Assembly: GCF_023016805.1 (NCBI RefSeq)
Contig: NZ_JALKCH010000007.1
Coordinates: 62,001 to 126,000, forward strand
Reading direction: 5' to 3'
Length of the DNA: 64,000 nt
DNA from: Ancylobacter crimeensis
Lineage (GTDB): Bacteria; Pseudomonadota; Alphaproteobacteria; Rhizobiales; Xanthobacteraceae
Shown piece by piece: positions 50,047 to 61,031 of the stretch; position 1 is the stretch's first letter; every line of letters starts with the position of its first letter. The position numbers and the translations under genes were made by a program. Below the pieces are notes generated by a model. That model worked only from the letters and a program-made list of their open reading frames with translations. It had not been told where the DNA came from and ran no database searches.

Positions 50047-50796
50047 ATGCTCGATCTCCTGACCTCCACCGAAGCCTGGGCGGCGTTGCTGACGCTGACC
50101 GCGATGGAGATCGTGCTCGGCATCGACAACATCGTCTTCATCTCGCTGCTGGTCTCGCGTCTCGATCCCCAACGGGGCGAACAGGCCCGGCGCGTCGGCC
50201 TCGCGCTGGCGCTGGTGTTCCGCATCGGCCTGCTCACTTTGCTGAGCTGGGTCATCGGGCTCACCGAGCCGGTATTCAGCCTTGCCGGCCGCGATTTCTC
50301 CTGGCGCGACCTCGTCCTCATTGCCGGTGGCCTGTTCCTCATCGCGAAGTCGACGGGCGAGATCCATACCGCCATCGCCATCGGCGAGGAGGGAGAGGAG
50401 GAGGAGGAAACGGCGTCGGCCGGCACGTCCTTCTGGTGGATCGTCGCGCAGGTGGTGGGAATCGACCTCGTTTTCTCGGTCGATTCCATCATCACCGCCA
50501 TCGGCATGGCGCAGGACCTGCCGGTGATGATCGCGGCGGTCGTGGTCGCGGTCGGCATCATGTATCTGGCGTCCGGCGCTGTCGCGCGCTTCATCGCCGC
50601 CTATCCGACCACCAAGATGCTGGCGCTCTCCTTCCTGCTGCTGATCGGCATGTCGCTGATCGCGGACGGCTTCGGCGTGCATGTGCCGCGTGCCTATATC
50701 TATTCCGCCATGGCCTTTTCGGCCGTGGTCGAGATCTTCAACGTCACCGCGCTGCGCCGGGCCCGGCGCCGGCGCGCCAGCAGGGTCAAGGAGTGA
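50047..50796 (+). CDS. TerC-family integral membrane protein
   Basis: A 249-residue membrane protein with seven or so helices. Each half of the protein carries the TerC metal-site motif: MEIVLGIDNIVFISLL at about 20-35 and VGIDLVFSVDSIITAIGM at about 137-154, with the acidic residues used for binding. A Glu-rich loop (EEGEEEEE, about 113-120) joins the halves. TerC proteins are linked to tellurite resistance and, in other bacteria, to metal (manganese) export during membrane protein metallation. The start is the ATG at 50047. The quinone oxidoreductase gene begins four bases after its stop. Confidence 0.92.
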   Translation: MLDLLTSTEAWAALLTLTAMEIVLGIDNIVFISLLVSRLDPQRGEQARRVGLALALVFRIGLLTLLSWVIGLTEPVFSLAGRDFSWRDLVLIAGGLFLIAKSTGEIHTAIAIGEEGEEEEETASAGTSFWWIVAQVVGIDLVFSVDSIITAIGMAQDLPVMIAAVVVAVGIMYLASGAVARFIAAYPTTKMLALSFLLLIGMSLIADGFGVHVPRAYIYSAMAFSAVVEIFNVTALRRARRRRASRVKE

Positions 50797-50799
50797 AGC

Positions 50800-51780
50800 A
50801 TGGTCGCTGCCATCCGCGTTCATGAGACAGGTGGTCCGGACGTCCTGAAGCTCGAGGAGGTCGAGCTCGGCAAGCCGGGTCCGGGCGAGGTACGGGTGCG
50901 CCACACCGCCATCGGCCTCAATTTCATCGACACCTATTTCCGCTCCGGCCTCTACCCCGCGCCGAACGGACTGCCCTTTACCCCCGGCAACGAGGCGGCC
51001 GGCGTGATCGAGGAACTGGGGGAGGGCGTCACCGACCTCGCCGTGGGCGATCGCGTCGCCTATGGCTCGTCGCCGCTCGGTTCGTACAGCGCCGCGCGCA
51101 TCATGCCGGCCGGCCCGCTGGTGAAGCTGCCGGACACGATTTCCGACGAGACCGCCGCGGCGATGATGCTGAAGGGCATGACCGCGCGCTATCTGCTGCG
51201 CCAGACCTTCAAGGTGGAGCCCGGCAACACCATTCTCGTGCAGGCGGCGGCCGGCGGCGTCGGGCTGCTTTTGTGTCAGTGGGCGGCGCATATCGGCGCC
51301 ACCGTCATCGGCACGGTGGGTTCGCAGGAGAAGGCCGAACTCGCCCGCGCCAATGGCGCCCATCACACCATCCTCTACCGCCAGGAGGACTTCGTCGCGA
51401 AGGTGAAGGAGATCACGGGGGGCAAGCTGTGCGACGTGGTGTATGACGGCGTCGGCAAGGACACCTATCCCGGCTCGCTGGACTGCCTGCGCCCGCGCGG
51501 CCTGTTCGCCAGCTTCGGCAATGCGTCCGGCCCGGTGGAGAATTTCAGCCTTCTGGCGCTGTCGCAGAAGGGCTCGCTCTACGCCACGCGGCCGACGCTG
51601 TTCACCCACGTCGCGACCCGGCCCGCGCTGCTCGAAAATGCGGCGGACCTGTTCGACGCGGTGGCGAAGGGCGTGGTGAAGGTCCCGGTCAACCAGACCT
51701 ATCCGCTGGCGCGCGCCGCCGACGCCCATCGCGATCTCGAAGCGCGCAGGACCACGGGCTCCACCGTTCTCATCCCCTGA
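50800..51780 (+). CDS. qor: NADPH:quinone oxidoreductase, zinc-free MDR family
   Basis: A medium-chain dehydrogenase/reductase of 326 residues, related to E. coli QorA. Visible blocks are IGLNFIDTYFRSGLYPAPNGLPFTPGNEAAGVIEELG (about 37-73) and the NADPH-binding LVQAAAGGVGLLLCQWAAHIGATVIGTVGS (about 146-175), followed by VVYDGVGKDTYPGSLDCLRPRG. No structural or catalytic zinc cysteines are present. It reduces quinones by one electron in characterised homologues. It is probably translated from the same transcript as the TerC gene, with three bases between them. Confidence 0.9.
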   Translation: MVAAIRVHETGGPDVLKLEEVELGKPGPGEVRVRHTAIGLNFIDTYFRSGLYPAPNGLPFTPGNEAAGVIEELGEGVTDLAVGDRVAYGSSPLGSYSAARIMPAGPLVKLPDTISDETAAAMMLKGMTARYLLRQTFKVEPGNTILVQAAAGGVGLLLCQWAAHIGATVIGTVGSQEKAELARANGAHHTILYRQEDFVAKVKEITGGKLCDVVYDGVGKDTYPGSLDCLRPRGLFASFGNASGPVENFSLLALSQKGSLYATRPTLFTHVATRPALLENAADLFDAVAKGVVKVPVNQTYPLARAADAHRDLEARRTTGSTVLIP

Positions 51781-51972
51781 GCGCGGGGCCTTCCCCGCGG
51801 GTGCTGTCGCCGCCCGCGGGCGTTGTGGCGACGTGTCGCCGCGATGTGCTACCGCCATGGCCTCGCGGCGCTGCTCAATTGGGCACATGATCCCGCGAAT
51901 CTTGGAGTAAAGTCGCTCCAGTGTGCGGCCCTGCCGCCCTTCGCGTGACATCGATCGGGGGATCGAAAGCTG

Positions 51973-53515
<1,543 letters not shown>

Positions 53516-53532
<17 letters not shown>

Positions 53533-54616
53533 GCGGCGCGAGACCGTCTCCGGCCTCGGGCTCGTCGCCGCTCCGGTTATTGCGGTCCTCGCCACGCTGC
53601 TGATCGGGACCGCGATGTTCCTCGTGCTCGGGCTCGACCCGCTGGCGGCTTTCCGCATCTATTTCATCGACCCGCTCACAGATCCCTACACGCTGCAGGA
53701 ACTTGTGGTGAAGGCCTGCCCGCTGCTGCTGATCGGGCTCGGCCTCGTCTTCTGCTACCGCGCCAATCGCTGGAACATCGGCGCGGAGGGGCAGTATGTC
53801 GCCGGGGCCGTGCTGGGCTCCATCGTTGCCATCGCCACCAATGGCGGGGAGGGCGGCTGGTGGATCCTGCCCGCCATGCTGGCGATGGGAGCGATCGGCG
53901 GGGCGCTGTGGGGGCTGGTGCCGGCCTTCCTGCGGGTACGCTTCGGCGCCAGCGAGATCCTCACCTCGCTGATGCTGGTCTATGTCGCCCAGCTCGGGCT
54001 GGACTATCTGGTGCGCGGCCCGTGGCGCGATCCCGCCGGCTTCAACTTCCCCAAGAGCGTCAGCTTCGACCCTGCCGCCACCGTGCCGCTGCTGATGGAG
54101 GACGGGCGCATGCATGCCGGCATCCTCATCGCTATCGTCGTGGTGATCGTGGCGGCCTTCGTGCTGGGGCGGACGCTGGTGGGCTTTTCCATCGAGCTCG
54201 GCGGCTCGGCGCCGCGCGCGGCCGCCTTTGCCGGTTTCGACGAGCGGCGGGTGACCTATGGCGTGTTCGCGGTCTCGGGCGCACTGGCGGGGCTGGCCGG
54301 CATCATCGAGGTGGCGGGGCCGATCGGGAACCTGCAACCCTCCATCTCGCCGGGCTATGGCTTCACCGCCATCATCGCCGCGGTGCTGGGGCGGCTGAAC
54401 CCGTTCGGCGTGGTGCTGTCGAGCCTCGTGCTGGCGCTCACCTATATCGGCGGCGAGGCGGCCCAGATCAGCCTCAAGATGCCGTTCGACGTGACCCGCG
54501 TGTTCCAGGGCACCATGCTCATCGCCATCCTCGCCGCCGACGTTCTGGTGCGCTACCGCGTGCGCCGGGTGGAGGCGCCCGCCCGCGACGCCGCGAAGGT
54601 GACCGCCCATGCATGA
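53516..54616 (+). CDS. Nucleoside ABC transporter permease, subunit 1
   Basis: The larger of two permease subunits, 366 residues, with about nine helices. It has the family features ELVVKACPLLLIGLGLVFCYRANRWNIGAEGQ, RFGASEILTSLMLVYVAQL and late FDERRVTYGVFAVSGALAGLAG and SPGYGFTAIIAAVLGRLNP. I took the ATG at 53516 as the start; it overlaps the ATPase gene by 17 bases. Its last eight bases overlap the next permease gene. Confidence 0.92.
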
Positions 54617-55532
54617 TCTCACTATCCTGTCCGCGGTGCTCGCCAGCGTCGTGGCGGCGGCGACGCCGCTGCTGATCGCGGCCCTGGGCGAACTGGTGGC
54701 GGAACGCGCCGGCACCCTCAATCTCGGCGTCGAGGGCATGATGATCATCGGCGCGGCAGTGGGCTATGCCACCGCCTACGGCTCGGGCAGCCTCGTGCTC
54801 GGCGCGCTGGCGGGCATCCTCGCGGGCACGGCGCTGTCGTTGGTCTTCGCCGGGCTCGCGGTGTGGCTGGCGGCGAACCAGGTGGCCTCCGGCCTCGCCA
54901 CCACCATTCTCGGGCTCGGCCTTGCCGGGCTGATCGGCGCGCCCTTCGTCGGCACCAAGCTCACCGCCGTGCCGCAGCTCAACATTCCCGGCCTTACCGA
55001 CCTGCCGGTGATCGGCGAGGTGCTGTTCGGACAGGACGCCTTCGCCTATCTCTCCATTCTGCTGCTGATCCTCGTGTGGATTGGCCTCGGCCGTACCCGG
55101 CTTGGACTTGTGGTGCGCGCGGTGGGCGAGAGCCACAGCGCCGCCCATGCGCTCGGCCATCCGGTGCGCAGGATCCGCACGCTGGCGGTGATGTTCGGCG
55201 GCGCCTGCGCGGGGCTCGCCGGGGCCCAGCTCTCGCTCGCCTACACGCCGTTCTGGGCCAGCGACATGACCGCCGGGCGCGGCTGGATCGCGCTGGCGCT
55301 GGTGGTGTTCTCGGCCTGGCGCCCGCTTTGGCTGCTGGCCGGGGCCTATCTGTTCGGCGCGGTGTCGATCCTGCAGCTTCACGTGCAGGGCTTCGGCCTC
55401 GGCATCCCGTCGCAGCTCCTCTCGGCGCTGCCCTATCTTGCGACGATCAGTGCCCTCGTGGTCATCTCGGCGCTCAAGAAAGGGCACGGCGCGCCGGCTT
55501 CGCTCGGCGTGCCCTTCGTGCCGGACCGCTGA
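54609..55532 (+). CDS. Nucleoside ABC transporter permease, subunit 2
   Basis: The second permease, 307 residues, with eight or nine helices. Typical parts are LGELVAERAGTLNLGVEGMMIIGA (about 24-47), ANQVASGLATTILGLGLAGLIG and TAGRGWIALALVVFSAWRP near the C-terminus. This matches the YufQ-like partner of YufP-type permeases. It overlaps the first permease gene by eight bases and precedes the binding protein gene by 84 bases. Confidence 0.92.
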   Translation: MHDLTILSAVLASVVAAATPLLIAALGELVAERAGTLNLGVEGMMIIGAAVGYATAYGSGSLVLGALAGILAGTALSLVFAGLAVWLAANQVASGLATTILGLGLAGLIGAPFVGTKLTAVPQLNIPGLTDLPVIGEVLFGQDAFAYLSILLLILVWIGLGRTRLGLVVRAVGESHSAAHALGHPVRRIRTLAVMFGGACAGLAGAQLSLAYTPFWASDMTAGRGWIALALVVFSAWRPLWLLAGAYLFGAVSILQLHVQGFGLGIPSQLLSALPYLATISALVVISALKKGHGAPASLGVPFVPDR

Positions 55533-55616
55533 TCGAGCCTCATACGCCGGAGCCTCCTGCGGCCACGCTCCGGCACCAGACCTTCCGGCCGGCAATGGGA
55601 ACAATCGGAGACATTG

Positions 55617-56702
55617 ATGCGCAAGATCCTCTCGATGGCGGTCGGGCTGTCGGTCGGCCTCGCCGCCGGGCTCGGCCTGATGGGCGGAGCGCAGGCCGCC
55701 GAGAAGCTGAAGGCCGCCTGGGTCTATGTCGGCCCGGTGGGCGATTTCGGCTACAGCTACCAGCACGATCAGGGCCGCAAGGCGGTGGAGAAGGCGTTCG
55801 GCGACAAGGTGGAAACCACCTTCGTCGAGAACGTGCAGGAAGGCCCGGACGCCGAGCGCGTGATCGAGCAGCTCGCCCGCGCGGGTAACAAGCTGATCTT
55901 CACCACCTCCTTCGGCTTCATGGAGCCGACGCTGAAGGTCGCCAAGCGCAACCCCAGCGTGCTCTTCGAGCACGCCACCGGCTACAAGCGCGCAAAGAAC
56001 GTGGCGACCTACAACGCCAAGTTCCATGAGGGTCGCTACATCATCGGCCAGATCGCCGCCAAGATGTCGAAGTCCGGCACGGTGGGCTACATCGCCTCCT
56101 TCCCGATCCCGGAGGTCATCGCCGGCATCAACTCCTTCATGCTCGGCGCGCAGTCGGTCAATCCGAACATGAAGGTGAAGATCGTCTGGGTGAACTCCTG
56201 GTTCGACCCGGCCAAGGAAGCCGACGCCGCCAAGGCGCTGATCGACCAGGGCGCCGACATCATCGCCCAGCACACCGACAGTCCGGCCGCCATGCAGGCC
56301 GCCGAGCAGCGCGGCGTGAAGGCGTTCGGCCAGTCGTCCGACATGATCAATTTCGGTCCGCACGCCCAGCTCACCGCCATCGTCGACGACTGGGCGCCTT
56401 ATTACATCGACCGGGTGAAGCTTACGCTCGACGGCAAGTGGACCTCCACCGACACCTGGGACGGGCTGAAGGAAGGCGTCGTGCACATGGCGCCCTACAC
56501 CAACATGCCCGACGACGTGAAGACGATGGCCGAAACCACCGAAGCCGCCATCAAGTCCGGCGCGCTGCATCCCTTCAAGGGCCCGATCTACAAGCAGGAC
56601 GGCACGCTTATGGTGAAGGAGGGCGAGGTGATGTCCGACAAGGATATCCTCTCCCTCAACTGGTATGTGAAGGGCATCGACGACAAGGTGCCCGGCCAGT
56701 GA
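55617..56702 (+). CDS. BMP-family nucleoside-binding periplasmic protein
   Basis: Solute-binding component of the ABC importer, 361 residues. The Sec signal peptide of about 24 residues (ending GGAQAAEKLK) has no lipobox cysteine, so the mature protein is soluble in the periplasm. The Bmp domain shows KAAWVYVGPVGDFGYSYQHDQG, LIFTTSFGFMEPTLKVA, GYIASFPIPEVIAGINSFMLGA, WVNSWFDPAKEADAAKALIDQGAD and QSSDMINFGPHAQLTAI. The family binds nucleosides or related purines. An ATG at 55617 is preferred over the preceding TTG. Tandem 16-base repeats cover its stop codon. Confidence 0.92.
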   Translation: MRKILSMAVGLSVGLAAGLGLMGGAQAAEKLKAAWVYVGPVGDFGYSYQHDQGRKAVEKAFGDKVETTFVENVQEGPDAERVIEQLARAGNKLIFTTSFGFMEPTLKVAKRNPSVLFEHATGYKRAKNVATYNAKFHEGRYIIGQIAAKMSKSGTVGYIASFPIPEVIAGINSFMLGAQSVNPNMKVKIVWVNSWFDPAKEADAAKALIDQGADIIAQHTDSPAAMQAAEQRGVKAFGQSSDMINFGPHAQLTAIVDDWAPYYIDRVKLTLDGKWTSTDTWDGLKEGVVHMAPYTNMPDDVKTMAETTEAAIKSGALHPFKGPIYKQDGTLMVKEGEVMSDKDILSLNWYVKGIDDKVPGQ

Positions 56703-56731
56703 GATGCCCGGCCAGTGGGACGCCCGGCCTG
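56689..56731 (+). repeat. 16-base tandem repeat across the BMP gene stop codon
   Basis: Two consecutive near-identical 16-base units (TGCCCGGCCAGTGAGA at 56689-56704 and TGCCCGGCCAGTGGGA at 56705-56720) are followed by a partial third (CGCCCGGCCTG). The first unit includes the codons for the last residues (PGQ) and the TGA stop. It looks like slippage or duplication at the 3' end of the gene. Confidence 0.85.
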
Positions 56732-57053
56732 AAGCCGCGCGGCCCCATTGCCGGCCATTAACCCCGCAGGCCTGGCGAATCCCCTTCGCCGGGCCTGCGC
56801 TCAGCCTCCCGCATGCGCCTGTCTTCGTCACGGGCCCCGAAACGGTCTGCCCCGGAACCGTGTGAGACGGCCCCACCCGCAGGTTGCTTCCGTCTTTCTG
56901 GCGCTTCCGTCTCTGCCTCGCGGCCGCCTTACCGCCGACGGCCCCGGCGAGGCTTGGGGTGCGGCGAGGTCGGCACCTTGCCAAAGCGGTTGCGTCCGTG
57001 CAGCTATCCCACCCGTGCCGGTATCCTCGTCCGGCCTGTGGCAGGGAGATGAG
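56703..57053. other. Intergenic region with a GC-rich hairpin
   Basis: About 350 bases after the BMP gene without a convincing gene. It holds the tandem repeats and a hairpin with 14-base arms (56766-56779 and 56785-56798, one G-T pair, loop TCCCC) that probably ends the ABC operon, although no T run follows. The rest is unremarkable GC-rich sequence leading to the next gene. Confidence 0.65.
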
Positions 57054-57818
57054 ATGAGCTGGACCCGGCTGTTCGTTGGCGAGCTGTTCCCGTTTTTCGT
57101 GGTTCTGGCGGGCATGGTGCCGCTGTTCTCGGGCGCTCTCATCGGCTGGATCGCGCTGCGGTTTCACGTGGTGCGGATTTTTCCGCGGCAGGACCTGCAG
57201 GCCGCGTTTCTGGGCGCGATCACGCTGCCCTTCGCGCTGTTCCTCGCTTTCATGGTCAACGACATCTGGAGCCGCGAGACCCGCTACGCCCAGACCGTGC
57301 TTCAGGAGGTGCAGAAGCTCGACGCCATGCTCGACATGACGCGGGTTTGCGCCGAACCGTGCGACCGGGTGGACGAGGCGCTCGGCGCCTATGCGCGGGC
57401 TCTGTCGGTCTATGAATGGGACGAGGGCTGGGTTTCGCCGCAGCCGGAGGTCTCAAAGGTTTTCAGCGGACTGGTAAGCGCGATTGCCGCGGTCGGGGCG
57501 GACGACAAGGTGCCCACCTATCTGCGCAGCGGGTTGCTGACAGGACAGACCGAGCTGCGCAGGCTGCGCACCGATCGCTATTTCATCCTGCATGCCGATC
57601 TTGCGCCGCACCGCTGGATCGTGGTGCTGGTGCTCGGCTTTCTGGCACAGGTCGCGCTGGCGTCGCTTCATGTGGGCAAGAGGGGGCCGCTGCTGCTGGC
57701 GATGGCGACCTTCTCCCTCGCCTTCGCAGTGACGTTCGGCTACACGGTCGCCCTCGCATGGCCGACGGTGGACGAGAGCATCATTCCCTCGGAGGAGTTG
57801 CGCCGCGTGCTGGAATGA
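57054..57818 (+). CDS. DUF4239-like membrane protein
   Basis: A 254-residue protein with two N-terminal helices (about 9-34 and 46-67), a soluble middle (about 70-180) with VNDIWSRETRYAQTVLQEVQKLDAML, and two C-terminal helices (about 187-207 and 213-236). This layout and the motif after the second helix resemble the DUF4239 (bestrophin-like) family, whose function is unknown. A GGGAGATGAG site supports the ATG at 57054. It is convergent with rimO. Confidence 0.68.
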   Translation: MSWTRLFVGELFPFFVVLAGMVPLFSGALIGWIALRFHVVRIFPRQDLQAAFLGAITLPFALFLAFMVNDIWSRETRYAQTVLQEVQKLDAMLDMTRVCAEPCDRVDEALGAYARALSVYEWDEGWVSPQPEVSKVFSGLVSAIAAVGADDKVPTYLRSGLLTGQTELRRLRTDRYFILHADLAPHRWIVVLVLGFLAQVALASLHVGKRGPLLLAMATFSLAFAVTFGYTVALAWPTVDESIIPSEELRRVLE

Positions 57819-57833
57819 GCGGCGCCCCGTCGT

Positions 57834-59198
57834 TCAGAAACCGACCGCGGTGCCGTGCAGGTCGTAGGCGTCGGCACGCTCGATCTTGACGGTCGCGATC
57901 TCGCCGACCCGCAGCGGGCGGCGCGAGGCGACATGCACCACGCCGTCGATCTCGGGCGCATCCGCCTTGGAGCGGCCGATAGCGACGGTGGGGCCGACGG
58001 AATCGATGATCACCTGCTGGCGGGTGCCGACCTTGCGGCGCAGCCGCCGGGCCGAGACCTTCTGCTGGGTGGCCATGAAGCGATCCCAGCGCTCCTGCTT
58101 CACCTCGTCCGGCACGGCGAGGCCAAGATCATTGGCCGGGGCGCCGGCGACCGGCTCATATTTGAAGCAGCCGACGCGATCGAGCTCGGCTTCGTCGAGG
58201 AAGTCGATCAGCTCCTGGAACTCGGCCTCGGTCTCGCCGGGGAAGCCGACGATGAAGGTGGAGCGCAAGGTGAGGTCCGGACAGGCTTCGCGCCACGCCT
58301 TGACGCGGGCCAGCGTCTTCTCCTGCGCGGCGGGGCGCTTCATGCGCTTCAGCACGGTGGGCGAGGCGTGCTGGAACGGGATGTCGAGATAGGGAAGGAT
58401 CACCCCGTCCGCCATCAGCGCGATCACCTCGTCGACATGGGGGTAGGGGTAGACATAGTGCATGCGCACCCACGCGCCGAGGCTGCCCAGCTCGCGGGCG
58501 AGGTCGAGGAAGCGTGCGCGCACCTCGCGGGTCTCGCCGTCGCGGCTCTTCCACGGGCTCGACGCATATTTCAGGTCGACGCCATAGGCCGAGGTGTCCT
58601 GCGAGATGACCAGCAGTTCCTTCACCCCGGCAGCGACCAGCCGCTCGGCCTCACGCAGCACATCGGAAGCGGGGCGGCTCACCAGATCGCCGCGCAGCTT
58701 CGGGATGATGCAGAAGGTGCAGCGGTTGGAGCAGCCTTCAGAGATCTTGAGATAGGCGTAGTGGCGCGGGGTCAGCTTCACGCCCTGCGGCGGCACCAGG
58801 TCGAGGAAGGGGTCGTGCTTCGGCGGCACCGCGCTGTGCACGGCTTCCAGCACGCTCTCATATTGCTGCGGGCCGGTGACCGCGAGCACGCCGGGATGCA
58901 CGTCGCGGATCTGCTCGGGCTCGGCGCCCATGCAGCCGGTGACGATGACCTTGCCGTTCTCCTTCAGCGCGTCGCCGATGGCGGCGAGGCTTTCCGCCTT
59001 GGCGCTGTCGAGAAAGCCGCAGGTGTTGACGATGACGAGATCGGCGCCCTCATGCTGGCGGGACAGCTCGTAGCCTTCCGCGCGCAGCCGCGTGACGATG
59101 CGCTCCGAATCGACGAGCGCCTTGGGGCAGCCCAGCGAGACGAAGGAAATGCGCGGCGCGGAGCCCGAGAGCTCGGCGGCAGCCAGATGATCGGCCAT
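57834..59198 (-). CDS. rimO: Ribosomal protein S12 methylthiotransferase RimO
   Basis: Radical-SAM enzyme that methylthiolates an aspartate of ribosomal protein S12. It is 454 residues long. The N-terminal UPF0004 domain has cysteines 24, 60 and 89 for the auxiliary cluster ([34 protein letters not shown]). The radical-SAM cluster is at Cys156, Cys160 and Cys163 (CSNRCTFC). A C-terminal TRAM domain (about 380-454) closes it. The KALVDSE variant marks RimO rather than MiaB. It is convergent with the DUF4239-like gene. Confidence 0.95.
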   Translation of the reverse strand: MADHLAAAELSGSAPRISFVSLGCPKALVDSERIVTRLRAEGYELSRQHEGADLVIVNTCGFLDSAKAESLAAIGDALKENGKVIVTGCMGAEPEQIRDVHPGVLAVTGPQQYESVLEAVHSAVPPKHDPFLDLVPPQGVKLTPRHYAYLKISEGCSNRCTFCIIPKLRGDLVSRPASDVLREAERLVAAGVKELLVISQDTSAYGVDLKYASSPWKSRDGETREVRARFLDLARELGSLGAWVRMHYVYPYPHVDEVIALMADGVILPYLDIPFQHASPTVLKRMKRPAAQEKTLARVKAWREACPDLTLRSTFIVGFPGETEAEFQELIDFLDEAELDRVGCFKYEPVAGAPANDLGLAVPDEVKQERWDRFMATQQKVSARRLRRKVGTRQQVIIDSVGPTVAIGRSKADAPEIDGVVHVASRRPLRVGEIATVKIERADAYDLHGTAVGF

Positions 59199-59366
59199 GA
59201 GGAAACGGACCCGGCATTGTACAGGATCGCGAGGCGTTAATGGACGCCGGGCGCGCCGTCAACTCCGCCCCGCCGCCGCCCTGCCATGCAGAACGATGGG
59301 TGCCGCTTTTTCCGCCTGCGTCCCGGAACGGCCACGAGGCCGATCCGGGGATTCTGCGCGGGTAAC

Positions 59367-59696
59367 TCAGGCCGCTTGCCCGGTGCTCTGCAGCTCGAGC
59401 ACGGATTCGAACAGCTCGACTTCGGGATGACCGAGATAGAGCGGCTTGTTGCCGCCGGCGCTGCGATGGGCGTTGCGGAAGGCGTCCGAGCGGGTCCAGT
59501 TCTCGAAATCGTCCTTGCTGCGCCAGATGGTGTGCGAGGCGTAGAGGGTGTGGTCCTCCTTCGCCGGGCCGCGCATCAGGTTGAAGGCGACGAAGCCGGG
59601 CACCGTGTTGAGGTGGCTGTCGCGCTCCCGCCAGACGCGCTCGAAATCCTCTTCCGAGCCGGTACGGACCTTGAAACGGTTCATCGCGAGAAACAT
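59367..59696 (-). CDS. Antibiotic biosynthesis monooxygenase-fold protein, HmoA-like
   Basis: A 109-residue dimeric alpha+beta barrel protein of the ABM superfamily. It opens MFLAMNRFKVRTGSEEDFERVWRERDSHL and has VPGFVAFNLMRGP, HTLYASHTIWRSKDDFENWTRSDAF and HRSAG. These motifs resemble heme-degrading monooxygenases of the IsdG/HmoA type (conserved Asn, Trp and His), but heme turnover is inference. The ATG at 59696 is favoured because AGGAGG lies eight bases upstream; the ATG at 59702 would be too close to it. Confidence 0.8.
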   Translation of the reverse strand: MFLAMNRFKVRTGSEEDFERVWRERDSHLNTVPGFVAFNLMRGPAKEDHTLYASHTIWRSKDDFENWTRSDAFRNAHRSAGGNKPLYLGHPEVELFESVLELQSTGQAA

Positions 59697-59862
59697 GCGC
59701 ATTTCCTCCTCATCGCGGGTTCCGGCCAAGCTACGTAGCGGAAAACCGTCGCCCGGTCGATGTTTCGGGCGGAAAGCGGATGGGGACAGGAGGCGACAGG
59801 GCGAAAGGACAGCGGCAGGGTGCGAGACGGCGCCCCCTGCCGCCAGCCTCACGTCAGCTTGC

Positions 59863-60429
59863 TCACTTCAGCTTGCCGACATCGATGCCGACCGTGATGG
59901 CACCGATCGCCTTGCCATGATCGGTGATGGTGATGCTGGCCTGCGCGATCTTCTTGCCGTCGTCGTCTTCCACCTTGTCGACGAAGATGGTGTGCGGGCC
60001 GACGCCATAGGACTTCTGCCACTTGGCCTCGTCGGCCTGCCACATGTCCGAGGTCATGTCGGTCTGCCCGACATTGAGGCCCCGGTCATCCATCACGAAA
60101 GCCTCGGTCATGACACCGCCGGCAGCTTCCTTCTTCTTGGTGAGGAAGGCGGCGAGCTCGTTCTTGGTGGTGCTGTCGATGAGCTTGGCGTCCTTGGCTT
60201 TCCAGTCGGCGTCGAGCTGGTCGATGTCGCTCTGCATCAGCTTGGCGTGCAGCTTGTTGGACGCGAGCACGGCCTTAATGACGACCGGATCGCTCAGCCA
60301 CGGAACGACTTTCGCCTTCACATACTCGGTGACGGGTTTGACGTGCGCCTCTTCCTGCGCAAGCGCAGGCATGACAAAGGCCGTGCAGGCCGCGAGGGTG
60401 AGCGCGGCCAGCCTGATTTTGGCGTTCAT
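59863..60429 (-). CDS. Periplasmic single-domain Cache/PDC-like sensor protein
   Basis: A protein of 188 residues with a Sec signal peptide of about 25 residues (ending MPALAQEE). The mature part has a helical N-terminal half and a PDC-type beta sheet core (about 105-188) with FVMDDRGLNVGQTDMTSDMWQADE, WQKSYGVG and IAQASITITDHGKAIGAITVGID, as seen in the ligand-binding Cache domains of chemoreceptors and kinases. No transmembrane or signalling domain follows, so it stands alone in the periplasm. The role may be ligand binding or sensing (inference). The ATG at 60429 is preceded by GGAGGAAACC. Confidence 0.75.
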   Translation of the reverse strand: MNAKIRLAALTLAACTAFVMPALAQEEAHVKPVTEYVKAKVVPWLSDPVVIKAVLASNKLHAKLMQSDIDQLDADWKAKDAKLIDSTTKNELAAFLTKKKEAAGGVMTEAFVMDDRGLNVGQTDMTSDMWQADEAKWQKSYGVGPHTIFVDKVEDDDGKKIAQASITITDHGKAIGAITVGIDVGKLK

Positions 60430-61031
60430 GGTTTCCTCCACGGACGATCATGACGTCGTCCTGCGTGTAACTCTGCCAAATTCGTGGCATTGCGCAATGT
60501 GAAACTTTGGATGCATTATGGTGCGAAGCAATATGGCTGCTTTCTATTGGTTCGCACACGCGAAATGATTGAGTTGCTTTTTGTCTATTTCTGGAATTTC
60601 TCAGGATTTATATGAGAAAATCTAAAATCTCACGCGATATCTCTGCGAGATTGTCCCGCGCATACGTAGAATGCGTACCATTACGCTAAGTAAAAATCCC
60701 TGAAATCGGGTACGGCCGGCTGGATGAACATTGTCGGCGTGAATTCCGCATCGCTGGAATACAGAATTTTTCGTATCATCGACCGAATGAAATATTACTG
60801 ACGGCGTGAGCGGAACCCTTGAAGGCCTCCCGCGTTGAGAAGCGCTTTCACGCGCGTGCGTTCTTCTTCCGCGAAGCGTCGGTCGAAGACGGTGGGTTTC
60901 GCCAAAAGGTGATATCCAAACGTCGCATTGCCGTGTAACCCTAAGCTCAGCCCCGGCACGACGCTCCGACCTCGCGTGCACATAAAGGGGAGAAAGAACA
61001 GGTCGCACCCTGCAGGGAGAGGTTCACGCCA
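60430..61031. other. Relatively AT-rich, gene-poor interval with a possible gene remnant
   Basis: About 600 bases, noticeably richer in A and T than its neighbours between 60500 and 60800, with no convincing gene. Short inverted repeats occur (for example AATCTC...GAGATT near 60625-60655). On the minus strand at about 60795-60935 there is a short coding-like end, FGYHLLAKPTVFDRRFAEEE and RVKALLNAGGLQGFRSRRQ, closed by a stop codon, but no credible start. It may be the remnant of a longer gene. Confidence 0.5.

Noticed and set aside
51781-51972. Purine riboswitch ahead of the nucleoside importer
   Set aside because: A CGCGGGG/CCCCGCG hairpin is present after qor, but the conserved loops of a purine riboswitch are absent.
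54519-57167. 882-codon minus-strand open frame
   Set aside because: Antisense of the nucleoside ABC genes with typical shadow composition (His, Arg, Gln rich).
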